This document shows, piece by piece, positions 44,827-56,336 of a stretch of 64,000 nucleotides of DNA. Origin of the DNA: Aquabacterium parvum (lineage in GTDB: Bacteria; Pseudomonadota; Gammaproteobacteria; Burkholderiales; Burkholderiaceae_C); assembly GCF_001447195.1 (NCBI RefSeq), contig NZ_LFRI01000100.1:1-64000 (forward strand), written 5' to 3'. How positions within the stretch are numbered: position 1 is the stretch's first letter; every line of letters begins with the position of its first letter. A model generated the notes under the pieces. The model ran no database searches, was not told where the DNA came from, and was given only the letters and a program-made list of their open reading frames with translations. The position numbers and the translations under genes were made by a program.

Positions 44827-45894
44827 ATGTTCAAACGAAGTCTGGGGCTGGATGCCATCCGACTGATTGCCTGCCTCATGGTGGTGGTCTTTCACGCATC
44901 CAAAACGGCCTCCATGCCCAGGTATTTCGGGCCGCAATGGCACGATTGGCTGTTCGAGGTCGAGCACATCCGAATGCCGCTGTTTTTTGTGCTCAGTGGC
45001 TACCTCATGTCGACGCTGTACCTGCGGCGCACCTCAGGCAGCGCGCTGGCCGCGGATTTCCTGCTCAAGCGAGCCAAGAAAATCTTCCCGCTTTACTGGC
45101 TGGCGCTGGGCGTCATGTGCGTGGCGACGATCTTGGTCGTCGGCTCCCTGCCTTTTGACGATGCTTCAGGCGTGATCAAGACCCTGCTGCTGTTGCCCCA
45201 AAACCCCAGTGAAGTCGGTGGAACGGGCGCGCCGATTGTTTATCCGGCCTGGGTGCTCCAGTACGAGATCCTGGCCTACGGGCTGGTGGCTCTGTCCATG
45301 TGCAGCCGACTCCTGCTTGGGGGCTTTTTGTGGTTCTGGCCCGCGATTCATGTGCTCGGCGCCGGCAGTGAAATCTGGTTGTTGTCGTTCCTGGGTTCTC
45401 AATGGCTGCTGATTTTCTGGTTCGGGGTCGTGCTCGGCCAGTTCCTGGGGGGCGTGGAAGTTCGGCGGGATGTTGCGTTCCTGTGGGCTGGCGCCTGGTT
45501 TGTCGTGGCCCTGGTGACCAGGCAGGAGGGCCTCATTGACAAAGTGACCGAGGAATTGACGTTCGGGCTGGCCTTTTGTGGCTTGATCCTTGCCGTCCGA
45601 TCGTTCAGCTACCAGGGTGTTCAACGCTGGTTGGCTGCGATCGTGAGAAGAGGCTCTGACGCCTCTTACGCCACTTTTTTGTTTCACATCGGCGTGGTCA
45701 GCGCTGGTTGTCGCATCGTGCAGGCGTGCGGTTTGGCCGGCGCTGCAGGGCACATCGTCAGCGTTCTGCTGTGCCTGGTCGTCTCGTTGGCCGTTGGGGT
45801 GTGGGTCAATCGACACATCGAGCCCCGCATCGCTCATTTGCTGAATCGCAAAGCGACCGAGGCCCCTGTTGCAACACCCTCAGGCAACGTGTGA
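44827..45894 (+). CDS. Acyltransferase 3 family (OafA-like) membrane protein
   Basis: The product has 355 residues with about ten membrane helices. It has the family opening LGLDAIRLIACLMVVVFHAS (active-site His in FHAS) and the loop MPLFFVLSGYLMS, followed by RAKKIFPLYW. Members transfer acetyl or succinyl groups to surface polysaccharides, lipids or antibiotics at the inner membrane. Start at 44827 has AGGTGG upstream; the longer frame from 44716 is unlikely. It converges on parA with 3 bases between stops. Confidence 0.88.
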   Translation: MFKRSLGLDAIRLIACLMVVVFHASKTASMPRYFGPQWHDWLFEVEHIRMPLFFVLSGYLMSTLYLRRTSGSALAADFLLKRAKKIFPLYWLALGVMCVATILVVGSLPFDDASGVIKTLLLLPQNPSEVGGTGAPIVYPAWVLQYEILAYGLVALSMCSRLLLGGFLWFWPAIHVLGAGSEIWLLSFLGSQWLLIFWFGVVLGQFLGGVEVRRDVAFLWAGAWFVVALVTRQEGLIDKVTEELTFGLAFCGLILAVRSFSYQGVQRWLAAIVRRGSDASYATFLFHIGVVSAGCRIVQACGLAGAAGHIVSVLLCLVVSLAVGVWVNRHIEPRIAHLLNRKATEAPVATPSGNV

Positions 45895-45897
45895 TTT

Positions 45898-46665
45898 TCA
45901 GGGTTTGAGTTGCTGGTGCAGTGCCACCAGCTCCTGACTGAGTTTGTGGCGCGCATCCAGGTGGATCATCGGCCGTGACAATTGATGGGATTCTTTGATT
46001 TTGACCGAGGCGCTCAGGTAGGGTTGCAGCACGGGCAGGCCTTCGTCGATCAATTCCTGGACCAGTTTTTGGGGCAGCGTGGCCCTTGGTTGAAATTGGT
46101 TGACCACGATGCCGGAAACCTTCAGCTCCTCGTTGTGGTCGGCGCGAATTTCCTGGACGTTGTCCAGCAGGGTGTACAGCGCCCGGCGCGAAAAGTCATC
46201 GCAATCAAAGGGAATCAGGCAACCTTGCGCCGCAATCAGAGCCGAGCGCGTGTAGAAATTCAAGGCGGGCGGGGTATCGACGTAAATTCTGTCGTACGTC
46301 TGGCCGATTTCCTCCAGCGCGTCCCTGAGCTTGTAGATTTTGTATCGGGACTCGAGTTTGGCGTGCAACTCGTCCAGCGAGGGGTGCGAGGGCAGCAGGT
46401 CGAGGTTTTCCCAGGGCGTGGCGACGATGTGGTCGTGGATGTCGCTGGGCTTGGCCGTGAAGCGCAGGGTTTGCTCGAAGAAGGCGGCGGCGCTGCGGCT
46501 GGCGTCCTCGGCGGGCGCGCCTTGCAGGTAGTGGCTGGAGTTGCCCTGCGGGTCCAGGTCGACCAACAGCGTGCGCAGGCCTTCGGCTGCGCTGATGGCG
46601 GCCAGGTTGCAGGCGATCGTCGACTTGCCGACGCCACCCTTCTGGTTGAAAACGACGTAGCGCAT
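45898..46665 (-). CDS. ParA family ATPase (orphan)
   Basis: The product has 255 residues. Deviant Walker A KGGVGKST at residue 9, Walker A' VDLDPQGNSS and Walker B RIYVDTPPAL identify a ParA/Soj-type partition ATPase without the N-terminal helix-turn-helix of plasmid ParA. No parB lies next to it. It follows minE by about 180 bases, separated by a large hairpin. It may position a protein complex rather than DNA. Start at 46665 has AGGT upstream. Confidence 0.87.
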   Translation of the reverse strand: MRYVVFNQKGGVGKSTIACNLAAISAAEGLRTLLVDLDPQGNSSHYLQGAPAEDASRSAAAFFEQTLRFTAKPSDIHDHIVATPWENLDLLPSHPSLDELHAKLESRYKIYKLRDALEEIGQTYDRIYVDTPPALNFYTRSALIAAQGCLIPFDCDDFSRRALYTLLDNVQEIRADHNEELKVSGIVVNQFQPRATLPQKLVQELIDEGLPVLQPYLSASVKIKESHQLSRPMIHLDARHKLSQELVALHQQLKP

Positions 46666-46722
46666 GGTGACCTGCCCCTCGCAAAATGGTTGCCTGGTTG
46701 GCATTGTGCACTGCAACAAGCG

Positions 46723-46761
46723 CGAAGCCGGCCGTCTCTCTGGCGAGACAGGCCGGCTTCG
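46723..46761. terminator. Hairpin between the min operon and parA
   Basis: CGAAGCCGGCC-GTCTC pairs with GAGAC-a-GGCCGGCTTCG (16 bp, one bulge, six-base loop). It lies about 80 bases after minE on the minus strand. Only short T-runs follow (TTGTTG), so it may be a weak terminator or an mRNA-protecting stem. Confidence 0.5.
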
Positions 46762-46842
46762 GTTTGGGGGCGCCTGGCGGGCAGCTTGTCGTGGGCGGCC
46801 GCAGTCGCCTTCGCGGTCGCGAGGGCAGGCGGCGCGGGCCGC

Positions 46843-47103
46843 TCAGCGCCCGGCTTCGGGCAGCTCGATCTTGACTTCCAGCACCTCGAGGTCGCCCTGG
46901 CGTTCCATGGCCACCTTGATGTCGTCCGGGTTGATGGAGACGTACTTGGAAATCACGGCCACCAGTTCCTTTTGCAGGTCGGGCAGGTAGCTGGGGCTGT
47001 GGCTGCGGCCGTTGCGCTCGTGCGCCAGGATGAGCTGCAAGCGCTCCTTGGCGACCGAGGCCGTCTGCTTCTTTTCACCGAGGAAGAAGGAGAGGAATCC
47101 CAT
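46843..47103 (-). CDS. minE: Cell division topological specificity factor MinE
   Basis: The product has 86 residues, normal for MinE. The N-terminus [20 protein letters not shown] and [12 protein letters not shown] form the membrane- and MinD-contact region; the C-terminal half is the dimer domain ([20 protein letters not shown]). It drives MinD oscillation. ATG at 47103 gives the conserved start; a GTG at 47112 overlaps the minD stop (GTGA) and has GGAGG three bases away, so coupled initiation there is possible, adding three residues. Confidence 0.93.
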   Translation of the reverse strand: MGFLSFFLGEKKQTASVAKERLQLILAHERNGRSHSPSYLPDLQKELVAVISKYVSINPDDIKVAMERQGDLEVLEVKIELPEAGR

Positions 47104-47108
47104 GGCGT

Positions 47109-47924
47109 TCACTTGCCTCCGAACAGGCGCTTGAAGAACCCGGGCTTCTCGGCGTCGATGAAGCGCAGGGGCTTGTCCTGGCCCAGGAATCGGTCGATGA
47201 CGTCGCTGTAGGCCTCGGCGACGTCGGTGCCCTTCATGTGGATGGTCGGGATGCCCTGGTTGGAGGCGTTGAGCACGGTCTCCGATTCGGGGATCACTCC
47301 GATCAGCTTGACCTTGAGGATGTCATAGACGTCGTCCAGGGACAGCATCTGCCCGCCTTCGACCCGGTTGGGGTTGTAGCGGGTGATCAGCAGGTGCTCC
47401 TTGATGGGCTCGCCGCCTTCTTGCGCGCGCTTGGTCTTGCTGCTGAGCATGCCCAGGATGCGGTCGGAGTCGCGAACCGAGGAGACCTCGGGGTTGGTCA
47501 CCACCACGGCCTCGTCGGCGAAGTGCATGGCCATGAGCGCACCGGTTTCGATGCCGGCGGGCGAGTCGCAGACGACGTACTCGAAGCCCATGTCACCCAG
47601 GTCCTTGAGGACCTTCTCGACGCCTTCTTGCGTCAGGGCTTCCTTGTCACGCGTTTGCGAGGCGGCCAGGATGAACAGGTTCTCGCACTGCTTGTCCTTG
47701 ATGAGGGCCTGGTTGAGGTTGGCCTCGCCGTGGATGACGTTGATGAGGTCGTAGACCACGCGGCGCTCGCAACCCATGATCAGGTCGAGGTTGCGCAGGC
47801 CGACGTCGAAGTCGATGACGGCCGTCTTGTGGCCGCGCAGGGCCAGGCCCGAGGCGAAGGAGGCGCTGGTGGTCGTCTTGCCAACGCCCCCTTTGCCGGA
47901 GGTCACGACGATGATCTTGGCCAT
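47109..47924 (-). CDS. minD: Septum-site determining ATPase MinD
   Basis: The product has 271 residues. Deviant Walker [12 protein letters not shown] at the N-terminus, [20 protein letters not shown], and a C-terminal amphipathic membrane-targeting helix (FFKRLFGGK). It binds the membrane with ATP, recruits MinC, and is released by MinE. It starts 23 bases after minC. Confidence 0.96.
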   Translation of the reverse strand: MAKIIVVTSGKGGVGKTTTSASFASGLALRGHKTAVIDFDVGLRNLDLIMGCERRVVYDLINVIHGEANLNQALIKDKQCENLFILAASQTRDKEALTQEGVEKVLKDLGDMGFEYVVCDSPAGIETGALMAMHFADEAVVVTNPEVSSVRDSDRILGMLSSKTKRAQEGGEPIKEHLLITRYNPNRVEGGQMLSLDDVYDILKVKLIGVIPESETVLNASNQGIPTIHMKGTDVAEAYSDVIDRFLGQDKPLRFIDAEKPGFFKRLFGGK

Positions 47925-47947
47925 GGGAGGGCGGTCCTTTCAGTGGA

Positions 47948-48709
47948 TCAGGTAGAAATCGGTTCGAACACCAGGCGGTCGCCGTCGAGGCGGATCTGCG
48001 CCGATTTGCCGCGCACGTTGTCGGGCAGCGGGTTGTCGGTGGTGCGGTAGGTGCCGGCGATGGACAGCAGCTCGGGCTCCATCACGGTGGCGAAGATGCG
48101 CGCCTGGGCGTTGCCCTTGGCGCCGGCGATGGCCTTGCCGCGCAGGGGCGCATACACGTGGATGCTGCCGTCGGCGATGACCTCGGCGCCGTGGTTGACG
48201 ACCGCCGTGATGACCAGGTCGCCGCCTTTGGCGTAGAACTGCTGGCCCGAGCGCAGCGGCTTGTCGAGCACCACGGTGCTGGCGGCCACCGGCACTTCGA
48301 CTTCAACGGGCACTTCGACGCGCACTTCGCGGACGACTTCTCGCACCACCTCGATGGTTTCGACGCGGGCGGGCGAGGCCACGCTGTCGGGCGCTTCGAC
48401 CAGGCCTGCGGCCCGTGCGGCTTCGCCCTGCTTGCGGGTGGCGCCGCGCACGGCGATCGGCTTGAGTTTGTATTGGCCCAGCAGTTTGATCAGGGCCGGG
48501 AAGTCGATGGCGACATCGAGGCTGGCCAGGTGGGTCAGGTCGATGACCAGGGGCTCGCCGTCGAAGAGGTCGGGCGTGGCGCCAAAGCGGTCTTGCAGGG
48601 CTTGGGCCAGCGTCGTCAGGTTGCCGGTTTTCAGCAGGAAGGCTTCCAGCGTCAGCGAAGCGCTCTTGAGGTCGAACAAGGCGGAAGCGTTGGCGGCAGG
48701 GGCGTTCAT
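47948..48709 (-). CDS. minC: Septum-site determining protein MinC
   Basis: The product has 253 residues. The N-terminal FtsZ-inhibiting domain (FDLKSASLTLEAFLLKT...) is joined by a long Val/Glu-rich linker (ETIEVVREVVREVRVEVPVE) to the C-terminal beta-helix domain (GGDLVITAVVNHGAEVIADG, SIHVYAPLRGKAIAGAKG). It blocks Z-ring assembly away from mid-cell with MinD. The start at 48709 is the first ATG before the conserved domain; the frame is open to 48832. First gene of the operon. Confidence 0.94.
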   Translation of the reverse strand: MNAPAANASALFDLKSASLTLEAFLLKTGNLTTLAQALQDRFGATPDLFDGEPLVIDLTHLASLDVAIDFPALIKLLGQYKLKPIAVRGATRKQGEAARAAGLVEAPDSVASPARVETIEVVREVVREVRVEVPVEVEVPVAASTVVLDKPLRSGQQFYAKGGDLVITAVVNHGAEVIADGSIHVYAPLRGKAIAGAKGNAQARIFATVMEPELLSIAGTYRTTDNPLPDNVRGKSAQIRLDGDRLVFEPIST

Positions 48710-48852
48710 GAACAGCGGCGCTGGTAAAACGTGAAGTTTAAGGCAGCGCAAGGGTGCTTCCGGGGCGCGGACATGCCTTCGTCGGATACTTGGACTCAGG
48801 GCGGACCCGAGGTTTGTGGGTTGGCTGGCCACGAGAAAGGACTGGGCAAGGC

Positions 48853-50100
48853 ATGGTGGGGCTCGAATCGTTGTCGGGCGTGCAGACAGGGTTGATCGTG
48901 GCCCTGGGGGCGGGGTTGCTGATCGGTGTCGAGCGCGAGCGCCGCAAGGGGCAGGGTGCTGATCGGCACTCGGCCGGTTTGCGCACCTTCGTGGTTGCGG
49001 CTTTGGTCGGGGCGGTCGGGCAGGTGCTGTCGCCGGTGGTGGCTGCGGTGGTGCTGGTGGCGGTGTCCGGGTTGGCGGGTCTGTCCTACTGGCGTTCGCG
49101 CTCCGACGACCCTGGCTTGACCACGGAGTTGGCCTTGATCGCGACGACGCTCATCGGGATGCTGGCGGTACCGCAGCCCGAACTGGCGGCTGCGTTGGCG
49201 GTGGTGCTGGCCGGGGTGCTCGCCCTGAAGGCGCGCCTGCACCGTTTCGCGACCGACTGGCTCAGCGAAGCCGAGTTGCACGATGGCTTGCTGCTGTCTG
49301 CGCTGGCGTTGGTGTTGCTGCCCCTGTTGCCCGCAGAGCCGATCCGCTGGCTGGGGCACCTCTCGCCTCGGCGGGTGCTCATGCTGGTGGTGGTGATCCT
49401 GACGATGCAGGCCGCATCGCACCTGGCTCAGCGGCTGTTGGGGCCGCGCGCGGGGGTGCCGATGGCGGGACTGCTGGGCGGCTTCGTCTCCAGCACGGCC
49501 ACCATCAGCGCCCTGGGCAGCCAGGTGCGCAGCGGCGAGGTGCCGCTCAGGCTGGCATGGTGTGGCGGGGTGCTGTCCACGGCGGCGACCTGGTTGCAGG
49601 CCTGGTTGATCGGCGCGGTGCTGGCGCCGAATCATGTGTTCGAGATGGCAAGCCTGGCGCTGATGGGGACTGCGGTGCCTTGTGTGATCGGGCTGGCTCT
49701 TTGGCGACGCCAGTCGGGGGGCGCGTTGGTGCAGGCGAGCATGGACGGGCCAGTGCTGCGCTTGAAAGAGGCGCTGCAGGTCAGCGGCTTGCTGGTGCTC
49801 GGGGCGCTGCTGGTGCAATGGGCCCATGCCTGGAGCGACACGGGCTTGTTGATCGGGGTGGCGATCGCGGCCATTGCCGATGCGCACGCGCCCGTGGCTG
49901 CGCTGTGGGGCATGCGCGATGGTGGCGGGCTGTCTGCCGACGAGCTGCTGCATGGCACTCTGGTGGCCGTCAGCGTGAACGCCGGCACGCGCACCATCGC
50001 TGCCTGGGCGGCAGGGGGCGCGCGTTACGCGACGGGCATCGGTGCCGCTTTCGCTTTGAGCTTGGCCGTGGTCTGGGGCTGGGGCGCGCTCACACCCTGA
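48853..50100 (+). CDS. MgtC/SapB-DUF4010 membrane protein
   Basis: The product has 415 residues with 11-12 membrane helices. The N-terminal third has the MgtC/SapB signature (LIVALGAGLLIGVERERRK, RTFVVAALVGAVG); the remainder is DUF4010 (LSSALALVLLPLLP-like, GLLGGFVSSTATISALG). Function of this fusion is not established; MgtC itself is linked to Mg limitation and ATP synthase control. Start at 48853; divergent from minC. Confidence 0.86.
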   Translation: MVGLESLSGVQTGLIVALGAGLLIGVERERRKGQGADRHSAGLRTFVVAALVGAVGQVLSPVVAAVVLVAVSGLAGLSYWRSRSDDPGLTTELALIATTLIGMLAVPQPELAAALAVVLAGVLALKARLHRFATDWLSEAELHDGLLLSALALVLLPLLPAEPIRWLGHLSPRRVLMLVVVILTMQAASHLAQRLLGPRAGVPMAGLLGGFVSSTATISALGSQVRSGEVPLRLAWCGGVLSTAATWLQAWLIGAVLAPNHVFEMASLALMGTAVPCVIGLALWRRQSGGALVQASMDGPVLRLKEALQVSGLLVLGALLVQWAHAWSDTGLLIGVAIAAIADAHAPVAALWGMRDGGGLSADELLHGTLVAVSVNAGTRTIAAWAAGGARYATGIGAAFALSLAVVWGWGALTP

Positions 50101-50131
50101 GCCAGGGCTGTGGTGCTGGTTCTGGTTGCCC

Positions 50132-52720
<2,589 letters not shown>

Positions 52721-52999
52721 GGGGGTGACGCAGGTGGGGCGTCGGCAGACAACCCGACATTGTCGCCTGGGTGGGCGTCGAGCGGGCGTGAGGATCCCCC
52801 AGGCCAGGCGGGGTCTTGTTGGGAGCTCACCGTGTCCGCTTGACCAGTTTGATGACCGAAACCGCGATGCCTGCCCCAGGGTAGGCGGGTTGTTTTTTGT
52901 AAAGCCGATGTTTCAAGGCCCTGCGGCCCGTGCGCGCGATGGGCCTGCGCCGCACAATGTTCATGTGTCCGATTCGCCCAAGAAAGGGGCTTTCCAACG

Positions 53000-53989
53000 A
53001 TGATCCGTCAGCGCATCACCAGTGTCTTTGCTTCTTTCGCCGTCGCCCTGGCCGGCGTCACCCTGTCGGTGGCCCCGATCGAGTCCGAGGCCAAGCGCCT
53101 GGGCAGCGGCCGCGCCTCCGGCATGCAGCGTCAGATGCCTGCCAAGCAGGCCGACAGCTCGCCGCCGGCGCAAAACGCCACGCCCAACCAGGCCGGCAAG
53201 CCGGCTCAGGCCGCACCGGCCAACGCAGCGGCCCCCGCCGCCGCCCAGCCCGCCAAGCGCTCCTGGATGGGCCCGATCGCCGGCCTGGCCGCAGGTTTGG
53301 GTCTGGCCGCTCTGGCCAGCCACCTCGGATTTGGTGAAGAGCTCGCCAATTTCATGATGATGGCCTTGCTCGGCGTGGTGGCCATGGTTGCCATCGCCTG
53401 GGTCGTGCGCCGCATGCGTGGTGCGCAGCCGGCCGGTCCGCAACTGGCGGGTGCGGGCGCGCCCTTCCAGGGGACGCCTGCTTCGGCCGGTCTGGCCGGG
53501 TCGCAGCAGGCCATGGGCTCGTCCATGGCGCGTGAGGCGCATGGGGTCTTCGGCGGTGGTCAGGCGAACGGCGCCTCGGCTGCCGGCTTCGGCGCGGCTG
53601 CAGCTTCTGCCCGCCCTGAAGGCTTTGACGCCGATGGCTTCACCCGCATCGCCAAGATGATCTTCATCCGCCTGCAAGCCGCCAACGACGAGGCCAACCT
53701 CGACGACCTGCGCAAGTTCACCACGCCGGAGCTGTTCGCATCGCTGCGCCTGGACTTGCAGGAGCGTGGCCAGTCCGCCCAGCAAACCGATGTCATGCAG
53801 CTCGATGCCGAGCTGGTCGACACGGCCCAGGAAAACGGCCAGTGGGTGGCTTCGGTGCGCTTCAGTGGCCTGATCCGCGAGGAAGTGGGCCAGGGCGCCG
53901 AGCCGTTCAACGAACTGTGGCACCTGGTCAAACCGCTCGATGGCGGCCGCGAATGGGCGATTGCCGGCATCACGCCGCTGCAAGCCTGA
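53000..53989 (+). CDS. Tim44-domain-containing membrane protein
   Basis: The product has 329 residues. A signal-like helix, an Ala/Pro/Gln-rich stretch (residues 40-90), two membrane helices (SWMGPIAGLAAGLGLAALAS; MMMALLGVVAMVAIAWVV), a Gly/Ala linker and a C-terminal Tim44-like domain (FDADGFTRIAKMIFIRLQAA, LDDLRKFTTPELFASLRLDL). In bacteria the domain may bind membranes or help transport. AAAGGGG lies upstream of the ATG. Ends before a strong hairpin. Confidence 0.88.
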   Translation: MIRQRITSVFASFAVALAGVTLSVAPIESEAKRLGSGRASGMQRQMPAKQADSSPPAQNATPNQAGKPAQAAPANAAAPAAAQPAKRSWMGPIAGLAAGLGLAALASHLGFGEELANFMMMALLGVVAMVAIAWVVRRMRGAQPAGPQLAGAGAPFQGTPASAGLAGSQQAMGSSMAREAHGVFGGGQANGASAAGFGAAAASARPEGFDADGFTRIAKMIFIRLQAANDEANLDDLRKFTTPELFASLRLDLQERGQSAQQTDVMQLDAELVDTAQENGQWVASVRFSGLIREEVGQGAEPFNELWHLVKPLDGGREWAIAGITPLQA

Positions 53990-54046
53990 GCCGTTTGACG
54001 GCATGACGCAGCGTGGCTTTGGCCACGCCCGCTCCAGCACCATTGA

Positions 54047-54080
54047 AAAAGCCCGTCCGGCGTGAGCCGGACGGGCTTTT
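54047..54080. terminator. Strong bidirectional intrinsic terminator
   Basis: A perfect 15-bp stem (AAAAGCCCGTCCGGC and its complement) with a GTGA loop; T-runs occur on both strands. It lies between the converging Tim44-domain gene (plus) and the HiPIP gene (minus) and should end both. Confidence 0.92.
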
Positions 54081-54150
54081 GCTTTGGCGTCGTTGCTGGT
54101 TGCGACTCACCAGCCGGTGTGGGGCCGGCCGGCCATCGCAACACCGAGCC

Positions 54151-54462
54151 TCAGGCCTTCTTGGCCCAGGCCTGGCACCAGCCCTTGCCAGCAACCTGCT
54201 TGCCACCCAGCAGCGGGCAAACGCCCCAGGCGTCCTTGCCTTGGTAGAACTGGCAGTTGGCGCAGTTGTTGCCGGCCTTGTACTGAGGGTACTTCTTGGC
54301 GTCGACCTTGGTGGCGTCGTGCTTGTAGCCAAGGCCCACGGCGGCGGGGTCCTTTTCATCGACCTTGGCGGCCTGGGCGTGGGCACTGGTCATGCCGGTG
54401 ACAGCGCCCAGGGCGGCTGCGGCCGGGACGATGGTCATGATGAATTGACGGCGACTGGTCAT
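54151..54462 (-). CDS. High-potential iron-sulphur protein (HiPIP), Tat-exported
   Basis: The product has 103 residues. A twin-arginine signal (MTSRRQFIMT...) is cleaved near AHAQA. The mature part carries the four cluster ligands Cys67, Cys70, Cys82 and Cys96 (NCANC...GVCPLLG...GWCQAW), the HiPIP pattern. It carries single electrons in the periplasm, often to a cytochrome oxidase or reaction centre; no photosynthesis genes are in the window. Start at 54462 has GGAGAA upstream. Confidence 0.93.
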   Translation of the reverse strand: MTSRRQFIMTIVPAAAALGAVTGMTSAHAQAAKVDEKDPAAVGLGYKHDATKVDAKKYPQYKAGNNCANCQFYQGKDAWGVCPLLGGKQVAGKGWCQAWAKKA

Positions 54463-54600
54463 GGTGGGTTCTCCGTGGTGGGGGAAAAGAAAAGGCGTTG
54501 AACTGCCTTTGACGTATTTTTGTCCGGTTTGTGCTGGCCTGTCTGAGGTCAAATCAGCTTCGTTGGGGTCAAACCTGATTCAACTGACCGGAGTCTAGAA

Positions 54601-55620
54601 ATGGCTGAAGCACAAGATCTCGGCGACGCAACGTTGCCACGTTATCGCAGCAGCGCGGCTGCCAGGATGGTGAACATCCCGGTGGCCACTTTGCGCGTGT
54701 GGGAGCGACGCTACAGCGTGGTGGGCCCCTCTCAGGCGCCCTCCGGACACCGACTGTATTCCAGCCAGGATGTCCGGCGCTTGGTGTTGATCAAGCAAAT
54801 GGTGAACAAGGGCCACGCCATCAGCATGTTGGCCAGGCTGGAAACCCATCAGCTGCAAGACCTGGCCAGCGAGGCAGAACAAGCCGAGGCCGCCGTGACG
54901 ACGGGGCAGGTCATGACGCCTGTGCGCTCACCTGGCTCGGCCAGCGCCGAGGAGGTGCGGCTGCTGTTGGTGGGGCATGGCGCGGGCGCCCGCTGGACGG
55001 AGTCCCTGCGTGGCCTGCAGGGCGTGCGGGTGATCGGTGCGTTGGACGAGAGCGCGGCTTCGGAGATGGCCGCTCAGCAAATGAGGGCCGACCTGATCCT
55101 GGCGGACCTCGGCTCTGTGCACATGGAGTCGGTGGACTGGCTGGGGCGGCTGATGCGGCACGTGGGCGCCAGGCAGATGATCGTCATCCACGGTTTTGCC
55201 AACTCTCAGGTGCTCGAGGCCTTGCGGGCCCGGGCGGCGGTTTTGCGGCGCTCGCCGCTGCACCCTGATGAATTCAGGCAGACCGTCCTGGAGGCGGTGC
55301 GAGGGTGGTTCAGCGTGGGCCAGGCCCTGCAAGCCTTGCCTGACCCGGCGCCCGCGCCGCGTTTTGACAGCGCTGACCTGGTCATGCTGATTGCCCAGAT
55401 GCCGAAGGTGGCCTGCGAATGCCCCAAGCACCTGGCCGAACTCATCACCTTGCTGGGGCAGTTCGAGACCTACAGCGCCGATTGCGAGAGCCGCCAACCG
55501 GCGGACGTGGCCCTGCACGCTTACCTCTACCGCATCGCTGGCCATGCCCGGGCCATGATGGAGGAGGCTTTGGCGACCGTGGCCATCGCAGAAGGCGTGA
55601 GCCTGCCGAGGTCGGCATGA
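54601..55620 (+). CDS. MerR-family regulator with a large C-terminal domain (LitR/CarH-like layout, no B12 motif)
   Basis: The product has 339 residues. The MerR helix-turn-helix (MVNIPVATLRVWERRYSVVG, HRLYSSQDVRRLVLIKQM) is followed by about 230 residues. The middle (VRLLLVGHGAGARWTESLRG, LILADLGSVHMESVDWLGRL) has an alpha/beta, receiver-like or B12-fold-like look, but lacks the DxHxxG cobalamin motif of CarH/LitR. The RVWERRY helix is the same as in that group. Its stop overlaps the SDR start (ATGA). Direct repeats GGTCAAA at 54547 and 54568 precede it. Confidence 0.82.
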   Translation: MAEAQDLGDATLPRYRSSAAARMVNIPVATLRVWERRYSVVGPSQAPSGHRLYSSQDVRRLVLIKQMVNKGHAISMLARLETHQLQDLASEAEQAEAAVTTGQVMTPVRSPGSASAEEVRLLLVGHGAGARWTESLRGLQGVRVIGALDESAASEMAAQQMRADLILADLGSVHMESVDWLGRLMRHVGARQMIVIHGFANSQVLEALRARAAVLRRSPLHPDEFRQTVLEAVRGWFSVGQALQALPDPAPAPRFDSADLVMLIAQMPKVACECPKHLAELITLLGQFETYSADCESRQPADVALHAYLYRIAGHARAMMEEALATVAIAEGVSLPRSA

Positions 55621-56336
55621 GCAGCGCCGCCGATCCGCGCGGGTTGGTGCTCGTCATCGGAGCCAGCGGTGGGCTGGGGGGGGCCTTTGTGGAAGCGGCG
55701 GCGCAGCGTTGGCCTCAGGCCGAGGTCATGGCCTTGTCGCGCCAATCAACGCCAGCGCTCGACTTGCTGGACGAAGCCTCGCTGCGGGTGTGCGCCCAGG
55801 CGGTGCAGGCACGCCTGCATGAAACCGGTCGATCGCTGGACTTGGTGATCGATGCGACCGGTTGGTTGCATGGCAATGGCTGGATGCCCGAGAAGAGCTG
55901 GCGCCAACTCGATCCGGCTCACCTGGCCCACCAGTTCGCGGTCAACGCCACCGGGCCCGCGCTGCTGATGAAGCACTTCCTGCCGCTGTTGCCCAGGCAG
56001 CAGCGAGCGGTGTTCGCGACCTTGTCTGCCAAGGTGGGCAGCATCGGTGACAACCGGCTGGGAGGTTGGTGGGGCTACCGCGCTGCCAAGGCCGCGCTCA
56101 ACCAGTTCGTGCGCACGGCAGCCATCGAGCTCGCTCGAAGCCACCCGCAGGCCATTTGCGTGGCCCTGCACCCGGGCACGGTCGACACGGCGCTGTCGCA
56201 GCCCTTCTCGCACACAGGCCTGACGGTGCGCTCGCCAGCCGAGGCGGCCGAGCGCTTGCTGGCGGTCATCGACGGCCTGGGTACCGGGCACACGGGCGGG
56301 TTCCTGGACCACACCGGTGAGCCTTTGCCTTGGTGA
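55617..56336 (+). CDS. Short-chain dehydrogenase, C-factor (CsgA)-like
   Basis: The product has 239 residues. Cofactor loop IGASGGLGGAF, catalytic Ser in FATLSAKVGS, Tyr-Lys in GYRAAK. The DNRLGGWWGYRAAKAALNQ stretch is typical of the C-factor-like SDR branch. ATG overlaps the MerR stop by ATGA, so the two are one translation unit. SDRs of this branch often accompany LitR-like MerR genes in light-response clusters. Its stop abuts the ABC exporter stop with no gap. Confidence 0.87.
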   Translation: MSSAADPRGLVLVIGASGGLGGAFVEAAAQRWPQAEVMALSRQSTPALDLLDEASLRVCAQAVQARLHETGRSLDLVIDATGWLHGNGWMPEKSWRQLDPAHLAHQFAVNATGPALLMKHFLPLLPRQQRAVFATLSAKVGSIGDNRLGGWWGYRAAKAALNQFVRTAAIELARSHPQAICVALHPGTVDTALSQPFSHTGLTVRSPAEAAERLLAVIDGLGTGHTGGFLDHTGEPLPW

